Shown: one piece after another, positions 53,103-62,406 of the stretch
Numbering within the stretch: position 1 is the first letter of the stretch
Layout of the letters: the number at the start of each line of letters is the position of its first letter
NCBI RefSeq assembly: GCF_012070565.1
Contig: NZ_JAAQRO010000002.1
Coordinates: 118,809-182,808 of the forward strand
Length of the DNA: 64,000 nt
Reading direction: 5' to 3'
Source: Anaerosporobacter faecicola
GTDB taxonomy: Bacteria; Bacillota; Clostridia; Lachnospirales; Lachnospiraceae
Notes under the pieces: generated by a model
The model's database searches: none
Told to the model about the DNA's origin: nothing
Seen by the model: only the letters and a program-made list of their open reading frames with translations
Made by a program: the position numbers and the translations under genes

Positions 53103-55832
53103 TTATTGACCTTCAGAAGGTGGTTGATCCTCTGTGCCTTCAGAAGGAGTTGTGTTTGTGTTATCATTTGGTATAGGTGGTTCCTCCACGTCAGGAATCG
53201 GTGGAATCACATCTTCTTCTTCCTCGTCCTCTGGAAGCTCTCCTTCCTGTTCTCCAGGAGTAGGGATGATCTCATTGAAGGATGAAGAACTATGAACATT
53301 ACAAGTAGAATCTTCAAGAGATTTTGGTAACAGATTTGGTGTATCTTTTGTTTTACCCGTTTCCTCTTTGATTAAGAATACTTTTTCTTCTACATCACTT
53401 TCTGGACAAAACTCACTGGCTTGTAATCCAGATGATTTACAAATCCGTAATTTAACGTGGCAATCGCATACCTCAGTAGGGACGGTTCCTTTTGCAAAAT
53501 ATTCCTTCTTTACAGTACTACCACCTGGAGCAAATTCACAAACTCCATCTTTTGCAAGTTTACCGCTCTTGGTGCAGATTAATGCAGTAACGATGGAATC
53601 TGGTTTCGTAAAGTTTTTCTTTTTATACCCTTCATGGATCTGATTCATTATAATGTTCCATAATCGCTTATGATAGGAAGTATTGACAGCATTTTGATCT
53701 CGATTGTTATTGTCATAACCACCCCAGATACCACCAGTATAATAAGGTGTGTATCCGATAAACCATAAGTCTTTACTATCTGTAGTTGTTCCTGTTTTAC
53801 CAGCAACAGGCATGGAACCAAGGTTTACATAAGATGCAGCAGTACCAATCTTAACAACATCTTGCATTGCACTGGTTAATAAAAATGCAGTCGATTCCTT
53901 CATAACCTGGCAGGTAGATGGATGATTATCAACAAGAAGATTACCTTCGTGATCCATAATCTTCGTATACAGAACTGGTTCTGTATAGATTCCCTCGTTG
54001 GCGATACTAGCAAAGGCTGCTGTAATTTCCAAATTCTTAATACCGTAGGTAAGACCGCCAAGAGCCATTGGAAGGTTGATGTCGGAATGAACTTTACCAT
54101 CATCTGTTGTAACACTATCTACGATCGTAGTAAAACCTAATTTCATTAAATAAGAATAACCGAGTTGAGGGGTTATCTGTTCTAATGTTTTAACGGTAAC
54201 AATATTATTGGAATCCCATATACCTTGACGTAGCGTAGTCAGTCCGTTATAAACACCTCTTCTCCAGTTATTAACGGTTGTGTTCGTTCCTGGGTACTTA
54301 TATGGTGCATCATCTTGAACGGTAGCTAACGTCATACCCGCATTATCAAGTGCTGGAAGATATGTGGATAATACTTTGAATGTGGAACCAGGTTGTCGAA
54401 GTGTACGAGTAGCACGATTTAACGTAAGACTACCTTCTTTATCACCACGACCACCAACTAAAGCAAGTACTTTTCCATTGTGCTGATCCATTAAAACAAA
54501 GGATACCTGTGGCTGAAGTGTAAAGGTTTTCTTTTCGCCTAAAACTTCATCGCCTTCTTCGGTGACAGAAGATTTGAACTCCTCGGTATATGCATCAGCA
54601 TCTTTTTTGTCCTTAAAGAAAAGATCAAAATTCTTTTTCTTTGTAGAAAAATAGTTCTTTAAATGTCCTTCTGAATAATTAATGGTACTACCGTCGGCTT
54701 TTTGTATCGATAACGCATATGTTAGTTCGTATATATGATATGCCTCTGGATAATTCGATTCATCGTTAATAACGGTATCGCAGATGTTCTGCAAACTAGT
54801 ATCTTGTGTAGAATAGATACGAAGCCCACCACGATAAATTGCGTTGATGGCTTGGGTTTCAGTGTACCCTAATTTATTTTGGAGATCTTCTTGTACTTGA
54901 AGAATAAGCTCATCAACAAAATAGGAATTGGTAGAAGTACTGGTATTGATTTGTTCTTCATTTACCATTTGTATTCGTTCGTAGACATCATCTTTTAATG
55001 CTTTGTCATAAGCTTTCTGGGTAATTAATTCCTGCTCAAGCATTTTGCTTAATATGATCTCACGTTTGTCCTTATTATCTTCCGGATGAGTAATTGGATT
55101 AAGATAAACAGGACTTTGTGTAATACCAGCAATAACGGTTGCTTCAGAAAGTGTTAAGTCACTGACATCTTTGTTGAAATATCGTAATGAAGCAGCTTGT
55201 ACCCCAAGGGTACCTTGCCCAAGATTGATGGTATTCAGATAATATTCAAGAATCTGGTCCTTGGAGAGTTTGTCTTCTAATTTGATCGCCAGATATTGTT
55301 CTTGAACTTTTCTTTGTACTTTGTCAAAGAATTTTTCTTCATTACCGCCTTCAAAAACCTGATTCTTTAGTAGCTGTTGTGTAAGTGTACTTGCACCTTC
55401 TGAAAATCTACCAGACTTCACACCTACAAAGAATGCACGAAATATACCTTTGACATCAATTCCATTATGTGAGTAAAATCGTTCGTCTTCAATGGCAATG
55501 AACGCATTTTTAACATTGTCAGGAATTTTTTCTAAAGTAACATAGATACGGTTGGCCTGTGAACCGACTAATTTTTGTATCTCATTGCCTTCACTATCAT
55601 ATATAATTGTAGAAAAACCGGTAGGTGCTACATCGATGGAATCGATACTTGGAGCGCTGTCGAGCATTCCTTTTAATGCACCAAGGCCAGTGAAGGTACC
55701 TATTATTGATATAGCAACTATGCAGACTATACAAGTACGCAGACAAGAGATTAAAGCTTTTCTTGTTAGCTTCTGCGAAGCGGAGTGTGTATCACGCTGC
55801 TTATTCGCTGTACCACGTTTACTAAAGTCCAT
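53103..55832 (-). CDS. Class A penicillin-binding protein (PBP1A-type)
   Basis: Bifunctional peptidoglycan synthase of 909 aa. One N-terminal membrane helix precedes the GT51 transglycosylase ('EDERFYSHNGID', 'GASTLTQQLLKN') and the transpeptidase. The catalytic Ser is in 'RQPGSTFKVLS', then 'SNNIVTV' and 'AGKTGTTTD'. The tail has a Cys-bearing segment ('CDCHVKLRICKSSG') and ends Pro/Glu-rich, as often in clostridial PBPs. ATG at 55832 follows AAGGAGG; a 14-codon upstream extension lacks support. Single gene, opposite to the sporulation operon. Confidence 0.93.
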   Translation of the reverse strand: MDFSKRGTANKQRDTHSASQKLTRKALISCLRTCIVCIVAISIIGTFTGLGALKGMLDSAPSIDSIDVAPTGFSTIIYDSEGNEIQKLVGSQANRIYVTLEKIPDNVKNAFIAIEDERFYSHNGIDVKGIFRAFFVGVKSGRFSEGASTLTQQLLKNQVFEGGNEEKFFDKVQRKVQEQYLAIKLEDKLSKDQILEYYLNTINLGQGTLGVQAASLRYFNKDVSDLTLSEATVIAGITQSPVYLNPITHPEDNKDKREIILSKMLEQELITQKAYDKALKDDVYERIQMVNEEQINTSTSTNSYFVDELILQVQEDLQNKLGYTETQAINAIYRGGLRIYSTQDTSLQNICDTVINDESNYPEAYHIYELTYALSIQKADGSTINYSEGHLKNYFSTKKKNFDLFFKDKKDADAYTEEFKSSVTEEGDEVLGEKKTFTLQPQVSFVLMDQHNGKVLALVGGRGDKEGSLTLNRATRTLRQPGSTFKVLSTYLPALDNAGMTLATVQDDAPYKYPGTNTTVNNWRRGVYNGLTTLRQGIWDSNNIVTVKTLEQITPQLGYSYLMKLGFTTIVDSVTTDDGKVHSDINLPMALGGLTYGIKNLEITAAFASIANEGIYTEPVLYTKIMDHEGNLLVDNHPSTCQVMKESTAFLLTSAMQDVVKIGTAASYVNLGSMPVAGKTGTTTDSKDLWFIGYTPYYTGGIWGGYDNNNRDQNAVNTSYHKRLWNIIMNQIHEGYKKKNFTKPDSIVTALICTKSGKLAKDGVCEFAPGGSTVKKEYFAKGTVPTEVCDCHVKLRICKSSGLQASEFCPESDVEEKVFLIKEETGKTKDTPNLLPKSLEDSTCNVHSSSSFNEIIPTPGEQEGELPEDEEEEDVIPPIPDVEEPPIPNDNTNTTPSEGTEDQPPSEGQ

Positions 55833-56340
55833 AATAAGCCTCCTTTTCGGTAATATTATATCAAAAAAATGCATTAAAATAAAGTAAATAAATCAGGAAC
55901 TCAATTTGGCATGTAATTTATCACCAAAATGTTGTTATCTACATCGTATGATACTTGTATTACTGGTATTAAAAAGTATCATATAAAACATTCGTCTGCT
56001 ATACTATTATTACATAGTAGTATTGACAAAAAGAAATAGATTAGACAGTTGAGGGATGTTCTCATTAAAATCAGTTTTTATTTAAAAAATCAGAAAATAA
56101 TATAAAAGCGTATCAAATCTGCATTTTTATAGCTTTGAAAAGAGCTATATTTAAACAAGCTATTGCAGTATTAGACAAAATAAATTGTCGAAATAGTAAA
56201 AATAAGTCGAATAATTAGTGAAATATATACATTCTGCGATAATATTTCCTTTGAAATGGAATAATTTAGTAGTATAATTTCATAAGATAGTGTGTTGGCA
56301 TTGTCGTATTTGTGGTTATTTTATTGTAGGAGGTATATGT
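55833..56340. other. 508-bp intergenic region between divergent genes
   Basis: A/T-rich, no reliable gene. On the plus strand TTGAAA (56251-56256) and TATAAT (56273-56278), 16 bp apart, are a good promoter for the small gene at 56341. On the PBP side there are dyads, for example GATAC...GTATC around 55950-55980 and TACTAT / ATAGTA near 56008-56024, that may be operators or promoter parts. Confidence 0.55.
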
Positions 56341-56649
56341 ATGAGAGTAGTACACCTGATCGGTGAAAAGAAGGTTGAACTAGAAGACCAAAGGGAAATG
56401 GTCCTTCTATATTATCTGATTGAAGAACCCTCAAAAGAAATGAGTGGGAAAGATGGTTCAAGCTTCTTGTATGGGATTAAGATTGAAAAACAATTTGGGG
56501 GAATTGTTGAATCCGAAGAAGTAGAAGCGTTATCTTATTCCAAGGAAGTGGTCATGCAATTGATCAACACGTTAATGGAGTGTACGGTTACTCCCTTGAC
56601 ATTGATCGAGGTAGTGGACGATTTGATCACGTTGAAGTTGTGTAGTTAA
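56341..56649 (+). CDS. Small conserved protein, DUF6514-like
   Basis: Protein of 102 aa, mixed alpha/beta, no signal peptide. 'RVVHLIGEKKVELEDQRE' and 'YGIKIEKQ' fit my memory of the clostridial DUF6514 family. ATG 56341 has TAGGAGG upstream; an in-frame ATG at 56290 does not. Promoter at 56251-56278. The C-terminal segment ('TLIEVVDDLITLKLCS') is typical of such short proteins. Function unknown. Confidence 0.68.
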   Translation: MRVVHLIGEKKVELEDQREMVLLYYLIEEPSKEMSGKDGSSFLYGIKIEKQFGGIVESEEVEALSYSKEVVMQLINTLMECTVTPLTLIEVVDDLITLKLCS

Positions 56650-56781
56650 CAAGTATGCCAGGTAAGGTGGACAAAAGAAGAGCTTCTTGCAATATATTCG
56701 TTCTTACGGTATGATAGGTATCAAATAGGGTCCAACTTGGGAAGTGGAACCTGAACTGATGATAGTGAGGTACTGTAGGAT

Positions 56782-57453
56782 ATGATAGATAGTTATAAAG
56801 CAGTGTATACAGCAGGTGAGAGTGAAATCATTGAGAAAAAGTCACGTTTTATCGCTACGGTAGAACCGATTTGTTCAGAAGAGGAAGCAATTGCTATGAT
56901 TGAAAAGATGCGAAAAAAGCATTGGGATGCAACGCATAACTGTTTTGCTTATGTTGTAGGAGAAAGAAACGAAGTCCAAAGATGCAGTGATGATGGAGAA
57001 CCAAGTGGTACTGCAGGAAAGCCAATGTTAGACGTGTTGCTAGCGCAGGGAATTCATAATGTTGTAGTTGTTGTAACGAGGTACTTTGGAGGAACCTTAT
57101 TGGGAACAGGGGGACTCGTTCGTGCCTATACAAAAGCAACAGTGGAAGGTCTTGTGGCAAGTGTCGTAATCGAAAAGAAGGCAGGAAAACGGATTAGAAT
57201 CGTAACGGACTATAATGGGGTAGGGAAACTACAATACATTACATGTCAGATGCAGATTACCGTTTTAGATACAAGTTATACAGATTCTGTGACAATGGAT
57301 TTGCTTGTTACAAAGGATCAGATTACGAAATTACAAGAAGAAGTTACAGAAGCAACCAGTGGAAAATGTAAATTGGAATTCCTAGAGAGCAGATATTTTG
57401 CTCAAGTTGGTCAGGAAGTTCTACTATTTGATGAAATCTTGGATGAAGAGTAA
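56782..57453 (+). CDS. YigZ/IMPACT-family protein
   Basis: Protein of 223 aa with an N-terminal UPF0029 domain ('KKSRFIATVEPICSEEEA', 'ATHNCFAYV', 'RCSDDGEPSGTAGKPML', 'VTRYFGGTLLGTGGLVRAY') and a C-terminal ferredoxin-like domain. Bacterial relatives have no settled reaction; the eukaryotic IMPACT protein regulates GCN2. Start follows GTGAGGTACTGTAGG. Single gene with a very strong terminator behind it. Confidence 0.92.
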   Translation: MIDSYKAVYTAGESEIIEKKSRFIATVEPICSEEEAIAMIEKMRKKHWDATHNCFAYVVGERNEVQRCSDDGEPSGTAGKPMLDVLLAQGIHNVVVVVTRYFGGTLLGTGGLVRAYTKATVEGLVASVVIEKKAGKRIRIVTDYNGVGKLQYITCQMQITVLDTSYTDSVTMDLLVTKDQITKLQEEVTEATSGKCKLEFLESRYFAQVGQEVLLFDEILDEE

Positions 57454-57508
57454 GTAAGACACGTTAGAATAGAAAAAAACATTCGAGTAATACTGGAAAC
57501 AATATCAT

Positions 57509-57566
57509 AAAAAAAGCTCTTTCACAAACAAGAATATGTTTCATTGTTTGTGAAAGAGCTTTTTTT
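57509..57566. terminator. Very strong bidirectional terminator
   Basis: Perfect 23-bp stem: AAAAAAAGCTCTTTCACAAA... (57509-57531) with its exact complement (57544-57566), 12-nt loop. Serves both the YigZ gene and the opposing DUF4250 gene. Confidence 0.9.
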
Positions 57567-57594
57567 ATGGAATGGGAAAGACCACGCAAATTCT

Positions 57595-57771
57595 TTAGAT
57601 GAATTGATTCAATTTTTTATCGTAGCAATAGTCGATAGACTCTAATTTACTGCAAAGAGATTCTTCGTCAAGATTGAGAGACTTGCATAGATTTTGTAGT
57701 GTTGGATAAAAATCACGAAGTTGTGTATTGATATAACTTAGTAACATAACAGGATCTTTTGGTATATTCAT
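57595..57771 (-). CDS. DUF4250 small protein
   Basis: Protein of 58 aa on the minus strand. 'MNIPKDPVMLLSYINTQLRD' and the ending 'YDKKLNQFI' match the DUF4250 family of short clostridial proteins. Its ATG (complement of 57769-57771) follows GAAGG at good spacing, and the terminator at 57509-57566 lies just beyond its stop. Function unknown. It is divergent from the ABC operon at 58084. Confidence 0.85.
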   Translation of the reverse strand: MNIPKDPVMLLSYINTQLRDFYPTLQNLCKSLNLDEESLCSKLESIDYCYDKKLNQFI

Positions 57772-57898
57772 GGAATTGCCTTCTTTCTATCTTAATATTA
57801 CTGGTGTATAGATGAATTTATATGGTATTCCTGTATAATTTACGCCAGACTATCTCTATTATAAAAGGAGCTGAAAAAATGTCAATTATAAAAAAGTA

Positions 57899-57927
57899 TT
57901 GACAGACAACATATATGTATATATACT
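57899..57927 (+). promoter_or_regulatory. Promoter of the double ABC operon
   Basis: TTGACA (57899-57904) and TATACT (57922-57927), exactly 17 bp apart. Tandem operator-like repeats begin 10 bp after the -10 box. Confidence 0.85.
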
Positions 57928-57937
57928 GTGTATAAGG

Positions 57938-57990
57938 ATATATACAGATTATGTACATATATACAGATTATATACGTATATACAGCTTCT
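57938..57990. repeat. Tandem 19-bp repeats, candidate YtrA-type operator
   Basis: ATATATACAGATTATGTAC (57938-57956) repeats as ATATATACAGATTATATAC (57957-57975), one mismatch, and a third partial copy GTATATACAGCTTCT starts at 57976. The junctions create GTATATAC-type dyads. They lie just downstream of the promoter, where a GntR/YtrA repressor would block transcription. The remaining bases to 58083 hold no gene. Confidence 0.7.
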
Positions 57991-58083
57991 AATGAAATGA
58001 TAAGAGGAATGGAAGACTGTCATATACAATAATTTACCACACAAAGCATAGATTATAAGATGTTAAGGAAGGGGTATGTGCGA

Positions 58084-58950
58084 ATGGATTACATATTGGA
58101 AGTGGAAAATGTATGCAAAAAGTTAGATGGTTTTTCCTTGGAGAATATTAATTTTAAGTTAGAGCCAGGCTACATTATGGGGTTGATCGGACAGAATGGT
58201 TCAGGAAAAACAACTTTGATCAATACGATTTTGGGACTTTACCAAAGAACAATGGGGAATGTAAAAATCTGTGGTCATGATCTCAATCTTCAAGAAAGTA
58301 AAGCAAAAGGAGAGATAGGATTCGTACTTGATGAGAACCCATTTATCGAAGAAATCTCCTCGTTAGATAATGCGAAAATCTATGCCCCTTATTATCGAGA
58401 ATTTGATATGCGCGTATTCTTGAAATATTGTAGTCGATTCGATGTTGATCCAAAGAAGAAACTGAAGAAGTTATCCAAGGGTACAATTGTCAAATTTCAA
58501 TTGGCTTTTGCGTTATCACATAAAGCGAAGTTATTTATTATGGATGAACCCGCAAGTGGATTGGATCCTGTATTCCGTAAAGAATTAACGGAGATTATGT
58601 ATGATGAGATTCTGAATGGTGATAAAAGTATTGTGTTCTCCTCTCATTTAACAGAAGAGATTGATATGGTGGCGGATTATGTTACGCTAATACATCAAGG
58701 AAAACAAATTATATCCACTTCAAAAGAAGAACTATTTGATAATTATCGAATTGTAAAGGGGAGCGAGGAAAAGATTCGCAATCTCAAAGAATATATAATT
58801 GGTGAAAAAGTAACACAATATACAGTAGAAGCATTAGTAAAGAATGAAGAAAGCATCTTAAATCAAGGTTGTCAAATTGAGATACCAACGATTTCAGACT
58901 TCATGTACTATTTTACCAATGCAAAGAAAGAGGTGCTTACGTATGTCTAA
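58084..58950 (+). CDS. ABC transporter ATP-binding protein 1 (YtrB-like)
   Basis: ATPase of 288 aa: Walker A 'GQNGSGKTT', Walker B 'LFIMDEPASGLD', switch 'FSSHLTEEID'. The signature is 'LSKGTIVKFQLA' rather than LSGGQ, as in other YtrB-type exporters. The C-terminal 75 residues are an accessory domain. ATG 58084 follows AAGGAAGGGG. The permease gene overlaps its end by 8 bp. First gene of a five-gene operon with a GntR regulator, like the ytr operon that responds to cell-wall antibiotics. Confidence 0.88.
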   Translation: MDYILEVENVCKKLDGFSLENINFKLEPGYIMGLIGQNGSGKTTLINTILGLYQRTMGNVKICGHDLNLQESKAKGEIGFVLDENPFIEEISSLDNAKIYAPYYREFDMRVFLKYCSRFDVDPKKKLKKLSKGTIVKFQLAFALSHKAKLFIMDEPASGLDPVFRKELTEIMYDEILNGDKSIVFSSHLTEEIDMVADYVTLIHQGKQIISTSKEELFDNYRIVKGSEEKIRNLKEYIIGEKVTQYTVEALVKNEESILNQGCQIEIPTISDFMYYFTNAKKEVLTYV

Positions 58951-59650
58951 TAAAGAATTGCGTAAAGCACTAATAGTTCGGTATATCGTGTTTTTAAAGA
59001 GGCGTTGGTATTATCTGATTCTTGTGTTAATTTATTTCTTATTAGGTTTTTTGTCTGAGGTTGAGATGATTAAAAATAAGGATGATACGCCATATATCGT
59101 GATGGCAGGAGTCTTTGCAATCATTGGTATGATATCGTATTCTATCACAGAAATTACCAGGCATGAAAAGTGTCATTATATCGTACCATTTACCTATGAT
59201 GAAAGAAAACGCTATTATCTAATCGGAATTCTACTGAACTTTACAATCTTACTGGTCGTATCGTTGTTGTTTATTGGTGTATCGATTGTAATTGATCATG
59301 ACTATGCTAATATCGTGATGCAAGTGTTTGCAATGATTGGTCTACCTTATATGCTGGTTTCATCGTTTCAAAAGATCAATATGTTTAAAGGTAAGAAAAA
59401 AAAGGATAATCCATTGACCGTCTATATAAGTTATGTAGTTGGGGTGTTACTTGGAATTGCAATTACGATTATGTTGTTGCGTTTGGATTATTTTGCAAAA
59501 CAAAGAGAAGTAATGAATGCACTGATCATTGGTATTAATTTAATCGCAGCTGTTAGAACCTGGTATGCGACACGGGAAATAATGAAAGGCGATACAGATT
59601 ATGAAAATGTGAAGATCAATCAACTAAAAGCTTTGAAAAAGTTGATGTAA
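58943..59650 (+). CDS. ABC-2 type permease 1
   Basis: Membrane protein of 235 aa with about six helices ('YYLILVLIYFLLGFLSEV', 'GILLNFTILLVVSLLFIGVS', 'YVVGVLLGIAITIMLLRL'), pairing with the ATPase in front. ATG 58943 follows GAGGTG; the frame is open 22 codons farther upstream inside the ATPase gene but that is not supported. The substrate cannot be read from sequence. Confidence 0.82.
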   Translation: MSNKELRKALIVRYIVFLKRRWYYLILVLIYFLLGFLSEVEMIKNKDDTPYIVMAGVFAIIGMISYSITEITRHEKCHYIVPFTYDERKRYYLIGILLNFTILLVVSLLFIGVSIVIDHDYANIVMQVFAMIGLPYMLVSSFQKINMFKGKKKKDNPLTVYISYVVGVLLGIAITIMLLRLDYFAKQREVMNALIIGINLIAAVRTWYATREIMKGDTDYENVKINQLKALKKLM

Positions 59651-59663
59651 ATGAGGTGAGAAA

Positions 59664-60041
59664 ATGAATATTATCATATCAAATAGTAGTAATCTAGCCA
59701 TCTATGAACAAATTATTAATCAGATCAAAACGGCTATTATTAATAAAGAGGTTATTCCGGGTGATGCAATGCCCTCAATTCGAGGTTTGGCTAAAGATTT
59801 GCAGATTAGTGTAATTACTACAAAACGTGCGTATGAGGAATTGGAAAAAGAAGGGTTGCTATATTCCGTATCAGGAAAAGGCTTTTATGTATGTGAACAA
59901 AATACAGATTTGTTAAAGGAGAAAAAGATTAGTATGATTGAAAAACATCTGCAGGACATTATTAACGAGTGTAAGGCAGCAGGATTATCTCTTGAAGATA
60001 TCAAAGACATGATCGATGTTTTATACCAAGATCATGAATAG
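59664..60041 (+). CDS. GntR-family regulator, YtrA subfamily
   Basis: Short regulator of 125 aa: a winged helix ('AIYEQIINQIKTAIINKEVI', 'PSIRGLAKDLQISVITTKRA') and only a small helical dimerisation tail, which defines YtrA-type GntR proteins. It sits between two ABC pairs and probably represses the promoter at 57899 through the 19-bp repeats. ATGAGGTGAG precedes the ATG, 13 bp after the permease. Confidence 0.92.
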   Translation: MNIIISNSSNLAIYEQIINQIKTAIINKEVIPGDAMPSIRGLAKDLQISVITTKRAYEELEKEGLLYSVSGKGFYVCEQNTDLLKEKKISMIEKHLQDIINECKAAGLSLEDIKDMIDVLYQDHE

Positions 60042-60057
60042 TTAGGGGGGAGCAGGA

Positions 60058-60975
60058 TTGCAATCGAAGGAAGTTATTCGAGTTGAGAATCTTAGTAAAA
60101 AATTTCGTCGATTTCATTTAAGAGACGTTAACTTTTCGTTGAAGGAAGGCTATATTATGGGAGTAATCGGGAAGAATGGTGCGGGAAAAACCACATTAAT
60201 GCGATTGCTTTTAGGGGTGTATACTGCCAATAGTGGGGAAATCACAGTAAATGGTGAAAAGTTTTATAAGAATAATTGTAAATTACGACAAAAGATCGGG
60301 TACATAGCAGAAGATAACCAATTCCTTATGTCGAGTACGTTGCTGGATAATGGGACAATTCTAGGAAAGTTTTATGATGATTTCGATCTCTCTTACTATA
60401 AAAGTTTGTTGGCACGATTTCAATTGGATTTGGATAAAACGCCCAATCAGTTATCAAAGGGTATGAAGACAAAATTCCAATTGGCATTTACTTTAGCAAA
60501 TCACCCAAAAATCCTATTACTAGATGAAACAACAGCAGGTTTAGATCCGCTATTTCGTCAAGAGTTTCTGCAAATCCTGCAAAGCTTAGTGGATGAACAA
60601 GGTATGGCGATTCTTCTTTCATCACATATAACAACAGATTTGGATAAAGTAGCAGATTATGTAATGATTCTTGATGAAGGAAAAGTGTTGTCATTAACAA
60701 CAAAAGAAGATCTTATGGATGAGTACCGCTTAGTTAAAGGACCAAGGGAGCTGCTCCATCAGTTGCCAAATGATCTCCTTCTTTCAGTGAAGGCAACTAA
60801 TAGTGGATTTGAAGGATTGGCATATCGTACAGGAAAGATCAGAGGGGAAGAAGAATGGTTAAGAAAACTTGTAGTTGAGCTACCCGATCTTAGCGATATC
60901 TTATACTATCTAACGAAAAAGAATATCAGTATGAGGGAGGAACGGGATGATGCTTCGAAAACAAATACAATTTGA
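60058..60975 (+). CDS. ABC transporter ATP-binding protein 2 (YtrB-like)
   Basis: ATPase of 305 aa, parallel to the protein at 58084: Walker A 'GKNGAGKTT', signature 'LSKGMKTKFQLA', Walker B 'ILLLDETTAGLD', switch 'LLSSHITTDLD'. Walker B has Thr after the Glu (DETT). TTG start 60058 is required because no ATG precedes the conserved 'VIRVENLSKKF', and GGGGGGAGCAGGA is directly upstream. It overlaps the second permease gene. The two ATPases look like a duplication that then diverged. Confidence 0.88.
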   Translation: MQSKEVIRVENLSKKFRRFHLRDVNFSLKEGYIMGVIGKNGAGKTTLMRLLLGVYTANSGEITVNGEKFYKNNCKLRQKIGYIAEDNQFLMSSTLLDNGTILGKFYDDFDLSYYKSLLARFQLDLDKTPNQLSKGMKTKFQLAFTLANHPKILLLDETTAGLDPLFRQEFLQILQSLVDEQGMAILLSSHITTDLDKVADYVMILDEGKVLSLTTKEDLMDEYRLVKGPRELLHQLPNDLLLSVKATNSGFEGLAYRTGKIRGEEEWLRKLVVELPDLSDILYYLTKKNISMREERDDASKTNTI

Positions 60976-61576
60976 TTTAACGATGTTTAAAGAGAATTTT
61001 TTACGCTACATATTCTGTCTGTTAGAATTTATTTTCTTTAGTATGATTATGTGTTGGAAAATGACAGAATTAAAGACGGTATTTGTTGCAGCGTTACTTG
61101 TACAAGTAATAGCTGTCCTTTTGTTATGGATTTCAGTAAATACAGTATTTGATAAGATGGGAATAGAATTTACCATCAATAAATTAGTTTATTATCCCAC
61201 AAAAAAATCTACGATCTTATGTAGCAGATGTCTGATTCTATTTGTGGCAGAAGGTATCTTGTTTGGATTGGTCAGCATTGGATTTGGTTTCCTTGCTTTA
61301 CAGGCAGGAGGGAGTTATCCAATTAAAGAATTGCTTTTGGTTGGAGAATATATGTTGATTATTGGTTTTCTTACAATCATTTGTGAATTTGGTATGCGTA
61401 CCACAAGTTCTTTTGTTGTTATGGCTTGTTTTAATACACCTATCTTTTGCCTGACATTAGATGATCTTAATTTTGGAGAATGGGAAATTGTGGGTTCGTT
61501 ACTGTTAGCGGTTTTACTAATTGCAGATTTTTTAATTAATCTCGTAAATTATTTACGAATCAGTCATGGAAATTAA
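60947..61576 (+). CDS. ABC-2 type permease 2
   Basis: Membrane protein of 209 aa with about six helices ('FLRYIFCLLEFIFFSMIMCW', 'GILFGLVSIGFGFLALQAGG'). GGGAGGAAC precedes ATG 60947, and the gene overlaps the second ATPase by 29 bp. It closes the five-gene operon. It differs clearly from permease 1, so the transporter may be a heteromer or two separate exporters. Confidence 0.78.
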   Translation: MMLRKQIQFDLTMFKENFLRYIFCLLEFIFFSMIMCWKMTELKTVFVAALLVQVIAVLLLWISVNTVFDKMGIEFTINKLVYYPTKKSTILCSRCLILFVAEGILFGLVSIGFGFLALQAGGSYPIKELLLVGEYMLIIGFLTIICEFGMRTTSSFVVMACFNTPIFCLTLDDLNFGEWEIVGSLLLAVLLIADFLINLVNYLRISHGN

Positions 61577-61653
61577 GCAAAGGAACTCTTTTGTATGAAA
61601 GTCGCATTGCTTGTGGTATAATAAGAATATCAGTTCGATTTATGGAGGCAAGA

Positions 61654-62403
61654 ATGGAAGAACGATTCATACGTACAGAGATGTTGATTGGGGAAGAAGG
61701 ACTCAATCAATTAAAGCAAGCAAAAGTTGCGATATATGGAGTTGGAGGAGTTGGAACATACGTTGCAGAAGGATTAGTTCGTGCAGGAATAGGGAGATTT
61801 TTGTTGGTGGATGATGATGTGATTAGCGAGAGTAATTGCAATCGTCAATTACATGCAACAACCCAGACAATTGGCAAATCCAAAGTAAAGACGATGAAGG
61901 AACGAATGGAATCAATCAACCCTGATGTGCAGATTGATATTATGGAATCCTTTGTTCTATATGATAACATTGAGGATGTGGTTCCAAATGATCTATCGTA
62001 TATGGTGGATGCATTGGACACGGTTACTGCGAAGATCGCACTTGCCCTAAAAAGCAAAGAATACACCATTCCGTTAATCAGTGCCATGGGAACAGGGAAC
62101 AAATTCGAACCGACCAAATTACAGGTTTCCGATCTGTTTAAAACCAATGTATGCCCTCTTTGCAAAGTAATGCGTAAGGAGCTAAAAGCAAGAGGAATTA
62201 AGAAATTAAAAGTTGTATATTCAGAGGAGCAACCGACGAAACCGTTGTTTGATCCTTCTGATTTTGATGGGAAAGAAGAAAATGGAGAAGAACAAAAAAA
62301 TCTGCATAAAAAACGATCTACCCCTGGAAGCATGTCATTTGTACCATCTGTAGCAGGCATGATCATAGCGAGTGAAGTTGTGAAAGATCTTTTGGGGAGG
62401 TAG
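61654..62403 (+). CDS. tcdA: tRNA threonylcarbamoyladenosine dehydratase (TcdA/CsdL)
   Basis: ThiF/E1-like enzyme of 249 aa that uses ATP to cyclise t6A37 of tRNA to ct6A. 'AIYGVGGVGTYVAEGLVRAG' is the nucleotide loop, followed by 'DDDVISESNCNRQLHA', 'GKSKV', and 'CPLCKVMRKELKARG'. Start ATG 61654 follows GGAGG; the upstream in-frame extension to 61591 is not supported. It is 3 bp from rarA, so the two are co-transcribed. Confidence 0.92.
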   Translation: MEERFIRTEMLIGEEGLNQLKQAKVAIYGVGGVGTYVAEGLVRAGIGRFLLVDDDVISESNCNRQLHATTQTIGKSKVKTMKERMESINPDVQIDIMESFVLYDNIEDVVPNDLSYMVDALDTVTAKIALALKSKEYTIPLISAMGTGNKFEPTKLQVSDLFKTNVCPLCKVMRKELKARGIKKLKVVYSEEQPTKPLFDPSDFDGKEENGEEQKNLHKKRSTPGSMSFVPSVAGMIIASEVVKDLLGR

Positions 62404-62406
62404 AAC

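Noticed and set aside
57879..57902. Seven-codon frame behind AAAAGGAG upstream of the ABC operon
   Set aside because: Good ribosome site, but the frame ends inside the -35 box of the ABC promoter and is too short to support; perhaps a decayed gene start.
57938..57990. CRISPR array
   Set aside because: The tandem 19-bp units have no spacers and only three copies; they fit an operator.
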